This document shows, one piece after another, positions 30,404 through 42,687 of a stretch of DNA of 64,000 nucleotides. The notes under the pieces were generated by a model. That model did not search any database. It was not told the origin of the DNA and saw only the letters and a list, made by a program, of their open reading frames with translations. Within the stretch, counting starts at the first letter, position 1. Every line of letters begins with the position of its first letter. The DNA is from Guillardia theta CCMP2712. Lineage: Eukaryota; Cryptophyceae; Pyrenomonadales; Geminigeraceae. Position numbers and translations under genes: made by a program. The stretch is from assembly GCF_000315625.1 (NCBI RefSeq), contig NW_005434663.1, positions 862,666-926,665 on the forward strand, read 5' to 3'.

Positions 30404-33000
30404 TGATAGGATTAGACCTTCTACAAGGACGCAAACTTCAATATTTCTACATCAGACGATGATTCTTGTACCAGGGAACTTGCTTAGATCACGCTTCAAT
30501 TATGTATTCCTGAACCATTCGATTATGGCCATATCCTGGTCCCGTTGATACCTGACAGCCTCCTATCCGTCTACTTTACTACTATCAATCAAACGGGATC
30601 TACTACTTGCAAAGCTGTTGCAGACAGGTGAATGCTCAGAGTATCATTTTCAGCATACTAACTATTGGCACAATCATTAGTTTGAAGAGCCGAATCTATC
30701 CATGATCCTCGCTCGGACCTTGCTGCTTGTTATTCCTTTCATATTCACCTAACTAGTCCTAACAGGTCGCGTCACGTCTGCTCTTCCACTTCTAACCTAA
30801 ACCCCTCTACTCTCTCCATCTGCACATTCCCCTTCTTGATCCTTCTTGATCCGTCCCCTGCTGCCTTCCCCCTCCTCGTCCTCCCCCGCCATGTTTCTCG
30901 CCCTCCCTTGTATCTCCTCAGTCCACCATGGTGCTCCCGCCTCCACTCCAAACTCAACTCATCCACCCCCCACCCCTGTCTACATCTTTACCCCACCCCT
31001 CAGTTGGGACCAAAGTTACCGGTCCTGTACCACACGGAGCAATCATACCGCAAAGTACCCACCCAAATGCACATACACCCCTTGCTTCTACGGATGACCG
31101 GTACAGTCTTCTCACATACCCCTCATAGACATCTTATGAACCCTACCCTTGCATACTTGAATCAGCCAAGTCTCTCTCGTTTCGACTGCTTGTACCACCT
31201 ACACCCCTACAATGTGAAAGAGACCCCACCCATTTCAACTATTACCCCTCATCGCCATTACCCACCTTACCTCTGATTCAGTACCCACCTTCAATCCTTC
31301 TCCCTATACAGAGGGGTACCTTTACCACCCTACGCCCTCTTCGGGTATTGACCCCCACCCCCCAATAGAAATTTCTACAAGGAACTTGGGGAATTCATGG
31401 GGTACGTTCAAGGGGGGGTGATGACCCTCAACCCAACTTTGGAACATACAAAGGAAGGGTCCTTCATGACCCCTGCTTTTACCACAACTGGACCGGTAGT
31501 CCCGTTTACCTCCACCCGCCCACACCTAAAACTACCCGCTGCAACACTGGTACCCCCCAGTATCATTCTTTCTTCTAGTCGCAGGTACCGGTACACCCAG
31601 ACCCTTCATAATTCCTCCACTCTCGAACACACTTTACTCAAAGTTAAGTTAAAAATCAGTACGAGGACAATCAGGAGAGTCGAGGAGGCTTGACCCTGAC
31701 ACTGTCGCACAGGCCAAACGGCGAGAAGGGAAAAGACAGCGAGAACCACGAACCATACCGATTTTAATAACTCAACTACCGCACTTTGGTCGTACAGAGT
31801 GCTTTACTCAATTTGGCAAAGTTTAAGTTAAAAAATCAGTACGAGGGCGTATACTACAATTTGCTGAGTAACTACTTTTCAAAAAAGGCCGGGCTCAGGG
31901 CCTCAGCTCAGTCCGTCACTGCCGGAGTCAGACGGTGGCAGGGGGCCTGAACCCGGTTCGGAATGCCCGGGCCCGGCGGCCCTCTGGCCGGGCAGTCACG
32001 GCCGGGCGGCCGCGGCGGGCCCGGCGCCCTTGAAGTCCCACGGTCCAGGCCATCGGTCCTCCCGCCGGAGTCCTGGTTCCTACTGCCCGGGCCTCCGATG
32101 CTAGGCCCCCGGCCGCGGCGGCCGGGCCCGGCGGCCGGGCCCCTCCCAAGGCAGACGGTGCCACCGCGGCCGTGACGCCGGTGAACTCGGAAGGTCAAGT
32201 GCACCAGGTGACCCTACCCCACCCCCACCCCCGGCCTGGGTGAAGGCTCATGTCATACTAGGCTACGGGTGGTTAGGTGGCCGAGCCAGGCCTCTTATAG
32301 GATGACAACTTGAGGGGGGTGGGGTCCTCAAAGATTGCTCGCCCCCGGTAGGGTCCTGAGAGTTACCGGGGGCCGGGGGTGGGTAAGGGGGTTCACAAAA
32401 AAAGAGTGAAGCATGGGAAGCAAGGGGTCATATCAAAGGTTGGCCGGGCTCCAGGGTCAACCGATGGGGTGGGTACAGTGCGAGGGTGTGGTAAAGGAGG
32501 GGGTGGTTCCATAGATTTTGAAGTTTGTGACGTATACGGGGGGTGGTAGGACGATGTATACCCACCCTACCCACCCCATACCCTTGATTTGTATCAGGGG
32601 GTCACTTATTGTTTCATAGATCACCACCCGTCCGTTTCACCATGAAAAAGGACCCTCACACCCCCTGGTCGGACCCCTGCCCCTGCCCCTGCCCCACCCC
32701 TACATTCCATTGTCTCGACGCCCTTCATGTTTAGTATGGCGGCGGCAAGCGTTTTGCGCGCCTTCCCCTCCCCATCCTCCTTTCTGACCGTCCCATCGCC
32801 TTCCTGAAACTTCCTCTCTTGGCCCGACGATTAGCTTGCAGCGGCTCCCTGAACCAGCTTGTCAACTCTCACAAACTGTTGCCTTGTCACTCCTTCACAC
32901 CATAGCATTTCAGATGATAATTCCGTCATGAAATCTCTGGTGTACTTCGACTTCCCCTCCTTCTCGTTCTTGAACTAGGCTTTCATCCATTCCAGATCGG
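30404..33000. other. Long gene-poor stretch of repeat islands
   Basis: From 30780 to about 31600 the plus strand is C-skewed with TACCCC and CCCACCC words. From 31620 to 31850 a TTTACTCAA...GTTAAGTTAAAAATCAGTACGAGG unit occurs twice. From 31880 to 32180 there is a very GC-rich GGCCGGGC island. From 32200 to 32720 G-rich and C-rich words mix, ending with a CCCCTGCCCCTG run. The open frames here follow these biases and none is convincing. A short frame starting MAAASVLRAF near 32737 stops quickly. Confidence 0.6.
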
Positions 33001-35628
33001 ATGCCCAGGAAAAGACCCAACATTACGACATCCTCGACCAGACTTGGCCAGGAGATATCGGGCGATGGCAGTGTCGAATGCCGACAAGCATCCCGAGCAC
33101 CAGCGCATTGGCTCCCTCAGGGACTGAAAGCGCTGGATGATGGCAGAGGAATGACAAAGTCTCTGATAGGAACCTGCATCATCCTTGGGCTCCAACACTC
33201 CGAATCGATCGTGCCTCAAGCCGCTCACGACGTTTTCATGAAGAGATGGGTGCAGGTGGCGGCTGTCACTAAGGCCCGCTTTGACCTCGAACTCGTTCAG
33301 TGGCAACTTGGCATGTTCCTCATCTTCTTTCATATCTGCCTCCTGCAGTCCTTCCTTGCTGCTTTCCTCTGGGACGTAGTCCGGCGCTACAAGAGTCTGA
33401 ACCAGATGATCTGTATATTGTATGTTGTTGTTGTCACATGTATTGTTTCTGTGCTGCTGCTGAGGGAGAGGCATTGCGTGTCGATCTCGTCTGGGTTGCT
33501 ACATCAAGGGATCTCGTGCGTTGGTGGCGGAGTTGAGGGAAGGAGCAGCTTTGTCTATCACCTCCTCCTCTTCATCCTTCTCGTCTTCTGGAGAATCTCC
33601 GGCCCGATTTCCGGAATCAGCTTCCTAGTTGCAATGATGTTTCTGAAGAAGAGCAGGACTGGCAGTCGAGATGCAGACGAAAGAAGCGCCATGCTGTGGA
33701 ATGGGATAGTAGACTTTATCTGGAAGGTTTCGATGCTGGACGCCATTTTCATGCCAGTGCTGCTTCGAAACCTCCCCGGGGCCTCGGGAGTTCTTGTGGC
33801 TCTGTCGTCCATCATACCTTACTGCACAGGGCTTGCAAGCTTGCAGATGAAGAGGAGGAGCTGCATGGATGGGTTCAATTGGTCGGTGTTGGTGGGCTGC
33901 TTGTCGTCTATGATGATGATAATTGTTCTTTCGATCTTCTTCTCTTCGAAAAGCACCATGTTCGCGCTGCACCTTCACTCCTTCGTGATTGTTCCGCTGC
34001 TGTATGAGAGCACAAGTCTTGTTCTCTCTGGCCGTGATAGCAAAGAGATGGGCGGGGACAAGGATGGGATGGCAGAGGATGAAGTGATGAAGATTCACAT
34101 TGCCTATGCCACGTCCGTGAGTCACGTCGAGTATCAGGTGGACGGGAAGAAGGGACTGCTGCACGTGCAGCCCCACCACAGGATTTCTTCCTCTCTCCTC
34201 CGCATTGAGAAGTTTCGTGTCAGCGGTCAGCGAGCGCAGGCGGGAAGTATCAGGTTGCGATGCAAGGGTAAGACCTGGAGCAAGTGGAGCAGGCGGTTGA
34301 GCTTGGAAGAGGTTGCGGACGTTGAGTTAGTGTGGGAGGGAGCGGCTGATGTGAGACGTGGGTCGAACAATCAAGAGAAGCAGGGGAAGGGTTGTGATGA
34401 GGGAGACGGGACGCGCGATGAAAAGTCGGCAGGAGAGCAACAGCAGCAGTTCGAGCTGTCGACCAGCGATGGATCGAAAGACTTTTCGTCGTCCACAGAC
34501 GAGGCGGCAAGTGAGCAAGAGGAAAGCGAGGTTTCAAACCAGTTGCACCTTCAGCAGATGTCCAGCATACTGGGGGCGCATACAGTGGAGGAGCTTGCGA
34601 GTTTCAATGAAAAATTCGCGTCCTCAGATGTCTCTGGAGCACCCACTCGCCCGGTCAGTCACCAGAAGCATGAAGAAGAGGCAGATGATGGCCAAGATCA
34701 GAAGGCGGAGCCAGACAAGGGCAAGGAGGTGAAGGCGGAAGATGAGATGGGCGATGAGCAGCAGCAACCAAAAGATGAAGTGGCGACACAAGGGAAGAGC
34801 AAGGCAGACGAGAAGCAAGTTGAAGTGGAGCAGGAGGAGAAACAGGACGATGACGATGACGATTACGATAACGAAGAGAAGGCAGACTCTCTGAAGGCGG
34901 TGAAGGAGTTCACCTCTCAACTTCTTCTAGGGGAGGACGAGGCTCGCTGGTCCCTGCTCAACAGGAAGGCGGAAAGTGCCCTGCTCGCCAGGCGGGAAGT
35001 GGAGGCCCTGAGAGAACCGCGGAGCTCCTTCACGGAGGTCCAGCAGACTCCTTGTCCTCCGGCTCCCGTGCAGGAGAATTGGCTGAACCTCGACCAGGGC
35101 CCCGTTGCCCCCTCCATCGCCGCCTCCTTCCTCCATTTCGACCCCAACTTCGGGCGCCCTCCTCTGTTCCACGGGGAAGAGCTCCTGGAGCTGAGCAACA
35201 GCTGCTTGCCTGGCGACATCGACGAGGCGTTCATGGCGGAGGATCCCAACATCCTGAGCTTCCTCGCCGAGGCCTCGCCGCAGGAGGAAGGGGGGCGAGG
35301 CTTCTTCGCCTCCCTCGAGGATTCGCAGGACCCGCAGGTTGTGAGCGACGAGCCGGATTGGGATATGCCGGATGAGGAGGGAGACCTTGCGCAGCTTGCC
35401 ATGGCCACAGCAGCTTCTTCTCACCTGTTCGAGCGCGTTCGCGAAGAGGGATCAGGACGAGGAGCAGGAAGGGGGGCAGGCCTAGGGGGTGCGGGTGGAG
35501 TAGGTGCGGGTGGAGCGCGGAGAGGGGGGAGAGGAGGGATGGGGAGGGGTAGAGCAGGGAGAGGGAGAGGAGGGAGAGGAGGCCGAGGGCTTGTTGGTAG
35601 ACAATCTCTCTTAACAAGTAAAGAATAA
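33001..35628 (+). CDS. Multi-pass membrane protein with acidic linker and C-terminal RGG tail
   Basis: One open frame of 875 residues. Six or seven hydrophobic segments lie between about 100 and 345 (for example LGMFLIFFHICLLQSFLAAF, MICILYVVVVTCIVSVLLL and MMMIIVLSIFF). A small globular part with IHIAYATSVSHVEYQVDGKK follows, then a long acidic, Gln/Glu/Lys-rich segment (about 455-640) with a poly-Asp run. A region of short conserved-looking peptides comes next, and the last 60 residues are Gly-Arg repeats (RGAGRGAG, RRGGRGGMGRGRAGRGRGG). RGG tails usually bind RNA. The join of a membrane domain to an RGG tail is unusual. The first 50 residues may be leader rather than protein; ATG at 33151 (MTKSLIGTC) is an alternative start. 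No family is recognised. Confidence 0.7.
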   Translation: MPRKRPNITTSSTRLGQEISGDGSVECRQASRAPAHWLPQGLKALDDGRGMTKSLIGTCIILGLQHSESIVPQAAHDVFMKRWVQVAAVTKARFDLELVQWQLGMFLIFFHICLLQSFLAAFLWDVVRRYKSLNQMICILYVVVVTCIVSVLLLRERHCVSISSGLLHQGISCVGGGVEGRSSFVYHLLLFILLVFWRISGPISGISFLVAMMFLKKSRTGSRDADERSAMLWNGIVDFIWKVSMLDAIFMPVLLRNLPGASGVLVALSSIIPYCTGLASLQMKRRSCMDGFNWSVLVGCLSSMMMIIVLSIFFSSKSTMFALHLHSFVIVPLLYESTSLVLSGRDSKEMGGDKDGMAEDEVMKIHIAYATSVSHVEYQVDGKKGLLHVQPHHRISSSLLRIEKFRVSGQRAQAGSIRLRCKGKTWSKWSRRLSLEEVADVELVWEGAADVRRGSNNQEKQGKGCDEGDGTRDEKSAGEQQQQFELSTSDGSKDFSSSTDEAASEQEESEVSNQLHLQQMSSILGAHTVEELASFNEKFASSDVSGAPTRPVSHQKHEEEADDGQDQKAEPDKGKEVKAEDEMGDEQQQPKDEVATQGKSKADEKQVEVEQEEKQDDDDDDYDNEEKADSLKAVKEFTSQLLLGEDEARWSLLNRKAESALLARREVEALREPRSSFTEVQQTPCPPAPVQENWLNLDQGPVAPSIAASFLHFDPNFGRPPLFHGEELLELSNSCLPGDIDEAFMAEDPNILSFLAEASPQEEGGRGFFASLEDSQDPQVVSDEPDWDMPDEEGDLAQLAMATAASSHLFERVREEGSGRGAGRGAGLGGAGGVGAGGARRGGRGGMGRGRAGRGRGGRGGRGLVGRQSLLTSKE

Positions 35629-35698
35629 AAATGTGAAGAACTAAATTACAAGTGGAGTCATAGCAACGGCTCATCTCCTCCTCCTCCTCCTCCTCCTC

Positions 35699-36772
35699 TC
35701 ACTTGACCTTGACCCTAGAGCTGTCCGCACTCTTCGGGCTAGGACGGATCGAGCAAGTGTGTTTGTCATGGTCCAGCATCGCGCAAGGCAGCTACAGCAA
35801 TTTCACGTCAGCACCTCCTCCACCTTCCCCTTCCTCTGCCCTGAAACCCTCCCTCTCCTCTTGACCTCTCCTCCTCCTCTTCCCGTACACTCCCTCTCCT
35901 CTCCCCTCACCACACTCTCTGTTCCTTTACTCCCTCCTCCCTGTTGCACCCTTCTCCCGCAACCCCCCCCGCGCCCCCCTGTTCCTCCTCCTCGCTTACC
36001 TTGCAGTATGTGAAGTGCCAGACGAGGTTCCAGTAGATGGTGGGATGCTTCAACTTCACGTACTCGCAGATCCCCCCGCTGCAGCCTTCCTGCATCCTTT
36101 CGTCCTCCTCGAAATGCCGGAACAGCGAGAAAAGTTCCTTTTGCACCACGATGGGGGACAAGCTCTCGCAGTAGATGGCCGAAGTGGAGGAAGGGGACGA
36201 GGAGCTGGAGGACGAAGCGAAAATTTTCATCCTCGCCACAAACCTCTTGTTGCAGTAAGCACAGCTGATGGTGTAGTCCTGGTCGTCCATGTTCCATCCA
36301 CTCCTGATCTCTGCCTCCTCCACTGTGGAGCTGCACGATGGGCATTTGTCCCACACCTCGATTGCCACAGTCTGCAGCTCCGCCCTCTTGCTCACGCAGT
36401 CATGCAAGAGCAGCGGCGGCGCCTTGCGGGGAGAGCCATGCTTGTTCTTTCGCTTTTCCTGCTCTTGCCCGCCCTCAGCTTGCGTCGGAGGGTTCACGTC
36501 CTGTCGTGCCTCTTCGGTCGCCTTCCTATCGCTTTTTACTCGCTCCTCGCCTTCCCTTATCTTCATCCCTCGCACAGCATCCGACTCATTGTCCTCCACA
36601 GCTAGTAGCTTGCTCTGCGGGAGAGGAGCCTCCGTCTTTGAAGGATGAAATTTCTTGATGGATCCATCAAGTTCGATTCGCCGGGGAGGAAGAGGAGGAG
36701 GCCGACTGGGAGGAGGCGTTCGCCTCATCTCCTCGCTCGTCATCCCCCCGTGATTGGACCACTCTGCTGCTT

Positions 36773-36812
<40 letters not shown>

Positions 36813-39800
36813 AGCTCCTGCTCCTGCTCCCTCGTCATGCCTGTCCTCTATCGAAGGATTCATGTCAATGTTGGGGACCACATCTTGACTCCTCAAGAAC
36901 AAGGGAGACGTGAAGTCATTCTGATCCGCACAAACGTCTCCGATGCTCCTTCTTCTCCTTTTCTCGATCTCATTCCCGCTGACCTTCTGCAGCCCGTGCT
37001 CTCCTCCACTACTCCTCCTCCTCTGTTGTCCTTTCACGAGATCTGGAGGAGAAGCTGTATGCTCCAAGGAGACGGCCACTGCCTGGTCCGCTGCGTCAAC
37101 GAGCGAGGTTTCAACTTTGGCAAGGATCGACGAGCCCTCAGTCTCCTGCTGCCTCAGCCCTGCTACGACGTCACATCGGATACCTCCACACCTCCTGCTC
37201 TTCTTCTGACCTGTATCCACGTGTTCCGTGAGCGTCTCCTGCCCTCCAGGTAGAGGGATCAGCGGGTTGTGCTCCTTCTCCATCGAGCTCTTAGGCGGGC
37301 GCGGCTCCGCCTCCTCCTGCGGCAGTTCAAGCTGGACGCCCTCCGGCTTGAGCTCCTCGCACATGGAGGACAAGGCAGACGATCCTTCTGCTTCTTCGCA
37401 TCCAAACTCAGGGCTCGTGCTGGTGGCATAGGTGCTTCCTTCCTCCACTACCTCCAGCCCCTCCCCCAGCCTCATCACGGGCATAGCAGGATCTGACTTT
37501 CTGCTCTGCCCATGCCCGAAGATCCCAGCAGAGTGCGCCTCCTCCTCCATCTTGCTCGCTGAGAACTCAAGGGAGCTGGGCAGGAGGGAGTGGTTCGTGT
37601 CCCATAGCGCGCTGCTCTCCCGCATTGGCGTCATGCATCCAGGGGTCACGCAGACCTGCGAGTTGGCGACGGCCTTGATGAGGCTGCTGTAAACCAGCGC
37701 GTCCGGTCGCATGCCCAGCACGTGCATCTCGTCTAGGAGCTTGATCGCCTGTTCGGGGCATCCGGCACGTGCCGAGGCTTCCATGAGGGCCCTGAAGGCT
37801 GACTCGTTGGGCTCCAGTTTCTCCTGAAGAGAGAGGTGAGGGAGGGAGGGAGAGAGAGGGAGCAGGAGGCCTCCATTAGCGAAGAGGGAGGGCGGAGGAG
37901 GTGAATGGGAGGAGGAACGAGAAGAGTTACCTCCTTCATCTTTGCGAAGACGGAAAGGGCCTCAGCGAACTTTGCCTTTGGGCTGTCGCAGGATTCGATT
38001 GAGCCGCTTCCTCCAAGGCTGGACGATTCGCTCATGAAGAGTACTTGGAGGAGGAACCAGGTGGAGAAGATAGACTCTCTCATAGCGACCTCCGTGAGCT
38101 GCATGTGATCGAGATCAAGACAGTAAAGTTGCTAAGGAGGAGGCGAACGAGAAGTAGGGAGAGGAGGTGATGAACGAAGGAGGGTGGTGGAGGAAGGGGC
38201 AGTTCAAGGACCTTGGCGCTCTTGTCCTTGAGGGCTGAGGGGGGCGTGAAGCAGGTGAGAGTGTTGACTCGGTTCAGAGGAGGATGCGTCCTCTTCCTTG
38301 TTGTGTGATGCTGCAGAATTTCTCCGGTGATAAGCGAACGGACCTGAAATGCTGGTGAGCTCCTGGTGACGGCAAGCTAGGAAGGTCTTACCTCCCTCGG
38401 GGTGCCGAAGAGAGAAGAGTCGAGGCGGGGGAAGGTGCTGCTGCAGTAGGAGAGGCCGGGGATAAGACCCTGGTCGCTCGGGGAAAGGGCCACGTGAGTG
38501 CGTGTGATGGAATGGCGCTTGTCGCTGAGGAAGGGCGTCGGGCGCTTGTGGAGGCGGAGGGAAGAGCTGATAGGATGAAGTCAACCACGGATGGAGGGAA
38601 TCAGTTAGATAGGACGAGAGCAAGGGGTGAGGATAGGCAGAGAGTTAGGAGGGGGTAAGGAGGAGAGGACGGAGGCAAGGGGAGGGGACGGAGGCAGAAA
38701 GAGACAAGGGATGGGAATGGGAGAAGGGGAGAAGGGCAACGGAAGACGAGCAGCTTACCGGTTTGCCTTGGCTTCCATGCTCTCGTCGAAGAGAACGTGG
38801 TCATGGCTCCTGCCCGAGCTGTAGATCCTTCGCTCTATGAAGGATGCAAACATCTGCGTGTCTAGAAACATGGAGAGGAAACCTCTCGTTTCCCTGGGAA
38901 CGCTCTGAAACTCAAAGTGAGGATGGAAAATTTTAAGGTAATCCCTCTTTCCCTCTCGCTTTCCACCTCCTCAGCATATTTGCTTTCAACGAGTCATTCG
39001 TTCTCCCCCCCCCCCCCCCTCCCTTTCCCTTTCCTTCTGAACAAAGTCTCCTCCTTTACCTCGAGGAACTTCGCCTTCCTGAATATTTCGCTCGGCTCTG
39101 GGACTCCAGCTGTGGGAAGGACTAGAAATTCACGATAACCGTGGAGGAGGGAGAGGAGGAGGCGGAAGAATGAATATTGCAGTTGAGAAGTGTCGATCTT
39201 CTTGGCTTGCGACTTCTCCTGTACCAGAGAAATCAACAAGAGCGTCGCTCCTGCTTCATCCTCTCTACCCTGCACTCTGAAATCTCTTCACCTTCTCACT
39301 CTACTGCCTCATTCCCTCCTATTCCTCCTCCTGCTTCTTCGCTAGAGCTTCTCTGTATTTACCTTCAGTGCAGCTTCTGATTCAGCTGGCGTCGGGGCCA
39401 TCTCGAATGCCAAATCAATGCTTCCCGTCCACTTCTTTGCAAGCTTGGGATCGAAATCTCCTGCAACTTGCTGCAAGCTCAAGTGAGAAGGAGTGAGGGC
39501 TGGAAGAGGACTGACATGCAGCTGCTCCAGCAACTTCTTCCTCTGCTTTGAGGGAAGCGAAGGGATCCCCCTCGTCGACCGCACAGAGTTCTCGTCCAGG
39601 TTGACCACCACGACATCATCTGGGCATGACGAGCTGCAACAGTTTCACACGAGGACGGGAGAGGAAGGAGCCATGGAGAACAAGAGTCGAGGAGGGCAGG
39701 AAGGAGAGTGAGAGAGGCAGGCGAGGGGAAGGGAGGGAATTTCCCGACCGGAGGAAGTCCTCTTGCTTGTTCATGAGCGGAGCAGGATGCACTCCCATGA

Positions 39801-41214
39801 TGAAAGGGGTCGGCGCGTTCACAAACTCAAGGAGCTGCAGGAGAAGAGCGTCAGAAGCAGTCAAGACTCTGATGTTGGAGCTCATTCGTTGGCTGACCTG
39901 AAAGGGCAGGACAGGAATGTAGACATGCTCCCATCGGAACGGAAAGATGAGCGATAGCAACGCCTCAGAAGCGTTGGTGAGAATCTTAACGCATCGTCAA
40001 GCCGGTCAGAAGGCGCGCACACCACTCTTACCGAGGAATGTTTGGAATACAGGATCAATTTCTGTTCCAAGAGCAGTAGACTGAACAACTAAAACATGCA
40101 AAATGTCAATCGAGCTTTCCAGGCCCGTCCGTCAACCCAAATAGAGAATGTTGGGAGGGAACAAAATTCGAGCAAGCAGGGAAAGGCTTGATGTGTAATG
40201 AAAGCTTGATACGCATGATGCGATCATTCACCTGTACGATGTTGTGTCTATCCAGAAGTGCAAACAACAAATCAAGAGGAGCGTTCGCCTGACAAGCGGA
40301 ACTTTCAAAGGAGCGGTAAGGGCAAGCCGTTCCTCACCATCGGAATCTCATTGGCAGGCGAGCGGATGAGATCCATGGTCTTGTCCGCGATAGTATATTG
40401 CACCTTAAATCTCCCCCGTGGAGGAAGAGGGACTTCATAGATGAGATTCGAGATGTATCGCTCCACCGGGATTCGTGATGCAGTCAAACTGACTCGGTAC
40501 AACTGGGAACGAAAGGAGTCAAGACGAATTCATGAGAACAGTGGGACAAACTACACAAACCTGTTTCAAAAATTCTCTGTGGAGATCGAAAAACGGCCAA
40601 TGCGAGATCAGGCAGATACACCTTCAAAGCAGAAATTTGAGATAAAAGCGAAATTGCATGCAGTCTAATCAACGCACTTGGGGATCCAGAGCTCATTCTT
40701 GATACTTTCAGGGTTCTTGCACATCTTGTACAGAGCATCCTTGGGCAATTCATCATGGAATGTCAGGACTGAAGCATACAGCCGAGATCCTTCGTTGCTA
40801 GTGAACACAACGATGTAGAATGTCGGCAATGGACACGAAATCTTCACTGACAGTCCCTCTGGAAGAGCAAACATGGCCACTTGTGGGGGGAAGATAGTAT
40901 CTGTGTGATCCTCCAGTGGGAACCTGTCAATGATCGATGCTTTGAACCTTTCATTGCACTTGTGAGCACAAACAAAACACGTCATGCTGGCTCACCTCTT
41001 CTCGAGCAGGGAGTTCAAGTCCTCACAAAGCTCGCTTTTCGGCGATGATATGTTTGGGTCTTCAGTGTGACTTTCATCATCCTGTTAGGCTGACATGAGT
41101 ATATGTACTCATGTAATGCGTGAGGGCAACCTGTAGACTAACAATGGCCGAATCTAGGCCCACAACCACGAAGTAGTCTGCAACACGCTCCGGAGACTCA
41201 TCTATCTCTGACAT
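35699..41214 (-). CDS. DENN-domain Rab guanine nucleotide exchange factor, DENND4-like
   Basis: A long multi-exon gene. It starts MSEIDESPERVADYFVVVGL (exon 41214-41131), then exon 41081-40996. The uDENN part reads FPPQVAMFALPEGLSVKI and ends WIPKC. The next exons give ISHWPFFDLHREFLKQ and LYRVSLTASRIPVERYISNL. The cDENN core follows: LLLLEQKLILYSKHSS, ALLSLIFPFRWEHVYIPVLP, FIMGVHPAPL and VVVVNLDENSVRST. Further on a PPR-like repeat EQAIKLLDEMHVLGMRPDALVYSSLIKA appears, then a long disordered region with a Gly-Ala run. The C-terminal zinc-like domain (CPSC...GWNMDDQDYTISCAYCNKRFVARM, SLSPIVVQKEL, PTIYWNLVWHF) matches the end of DENND4 proteins. A last exon at about 35699-35797 supplies the stop. 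DENND4 proteins activate Rab10-type GTPases on membranes. Not every internal exon edge was resolved. Confidence 0.85.
36774..36830 (-). repeat. (GGAGCA)n tract coding Gly-Ala in the DENN gene
   Basis: The plus strand shows CTCCTG repeated about nine times, the complement of the GGAGCA hexamer seen at 5036-5252. In the DENN frame it encodes an alternating Gly-Ala run within a disordered region. Confidence 0.85.
39005..39019 (+). repeat. Run of 15 C
   Basis: A homopolymer of 15 cytosines inside a pyrimidine-rich intron of the DENN gene. Its length is likely to be unstable and error-prone in sequencing. Confidence 0.9.
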
Positions 41215-42687
41215 GAAGGATGAGCGTGTTGTGCTTCACAACTGCAACCAAACTTTCAATCACGAGAGCTTTGACAAAGACTGACAACCTAAGGATTCGG
41301 AGACTTGGATAGCAGATTTTGACGTTCGACCATTTAATGTCCTGACAGAGGAGAGAAATGAACACATCAGAACCGAAAAAAGTGAATCTGACACTCGGAT
41401 TCAAAGGCATCAGCTAACAAAGGATTGGAAACAGGCAGAAAGACAACAACATGAAACTCTGCTCTTCACGTCACTGCGCTCTTTGTGTATTCAACCAACG
41501 AGCACGAATTCAAAATCTCATTCAGCGACACCTGACTGAAAAAAAAGACCGAACATGTGCATGAACAATGGTTCGGATACAACAGTACGCATCAATTTTG
41601 GTCATATCGTTTGTAGGTAACACTATGAGAACGAAGAGTGAGAGAAACAGAAATTCCTTATCATCCCTACCCATTCTGCTCTTCTAAATATGCTACAGGG
41701 CTTCTAACCAGTCACAGACTTTCAGAGGCAAGTTCTCTGAGCAGCGCAAAGTTTGACATCCTCTCTCTCTTTCTTCTTTCTCCTTCATTCAATATCTCCT
41801 TCCATTCTCCACCACCGCCGTCCCGATCGCCTCTCTGCCCCCGGCGCATCCTTCCGCCTCCTGCATGAATGACCACCCTACTACATTGTCACCCTACCTT
41901 CTTCGTTTGAGTACCCCCCTTCCCTCTTAGAATTACCCTTCGCCCATACATATTATCAACCACCCCCACCCCTCACTTCCCCTTCCCACCTATCCTTTAA
42001 AAAGTGAAAGCGGATTTTAAAAGAGCACCTATACATTATTATTATAACATCTTATAAGAGTTTATAAAGACAAAACACATCTAAACTACGGTTACAGATC
42101 TGATTACATTTCCGTTAGCTACTACAGTACCGGTCACTGCGACAGGATTTATCAACTTCGACTGCGAAATCTTTTCAACTTCGTGCTCCTGTGAACATCA
42201 GGGATGGGCTGCGTGCTTGTGATCCTGTACACGCCCTCGAGGAGGTCCCCGTGCCTCAGGCTGCAACCTTCCCTCCTGCACAACCTCTCTACATTCTGAT
42301 AAACAATGCAATGTCCATCCAAACGAAAAATTGTTTGCTCTATCATGTATAGATACTTCCTTGCTCGCCTGAGGCTTTGGCTTCGTGATGTTCAATGATG
42401 TATTTCCGTTTTCCATGCAGTTGTACCAGCACCATACTTCATATGAGATGACAGGAAACTTTAATAACGCAGTTGATACGAGGCCTACATAGATGATGAG
42501 GTCAGGTGGCACAGGGTTCAGACAAGCAGTAGTGTTTAGGCAAGCGCACCATGGCAGAGCACCTGCTTCATACTTGTACAGGGTTGGGATGACTCATTTG
42601 ATGCAGATGGTCGTCAAGCCTCAGCACGACAATGAAGCCATTTACTGCGATACTCCTTTCAGCCAACGCCTTCCTCTCCCGAAGGAG
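41215..42687. other. Intergenic, with C-rich island and a doubtful short minus-strand frame
   Basis: This is the divergent space between the DENN gene (-) and the zinc-ribbon gene (+). A C-rich island with CCACCCCCACCCC and TACCC words lies at about 41870-42000, followed by AT-rich DNA to 42130. A minus-strand frame from 42346 to 42152 (64 residues, with VERLCRREGCSLRHGDLLEG and a basic end) could be a small protein or exon, but nothing else supports it. Confidence 0.5.

Noticed and set aside
31908-32204. 98-residue Gly/Arg/Pro-rich minus-strand frame
   Set aside because: It lies wholly in a GCCGGGC island and its composition follows the repeat.
33020-33140. J-domain-like pieces (HYDILD and RRYRAMAVSNADKHPEH) in other frames at the start of the membrane gene
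   Set aside because: The pieces lie too close together, need a frame change and lack an HPD tripeptide; treated as coincidence or a decayed remnant.
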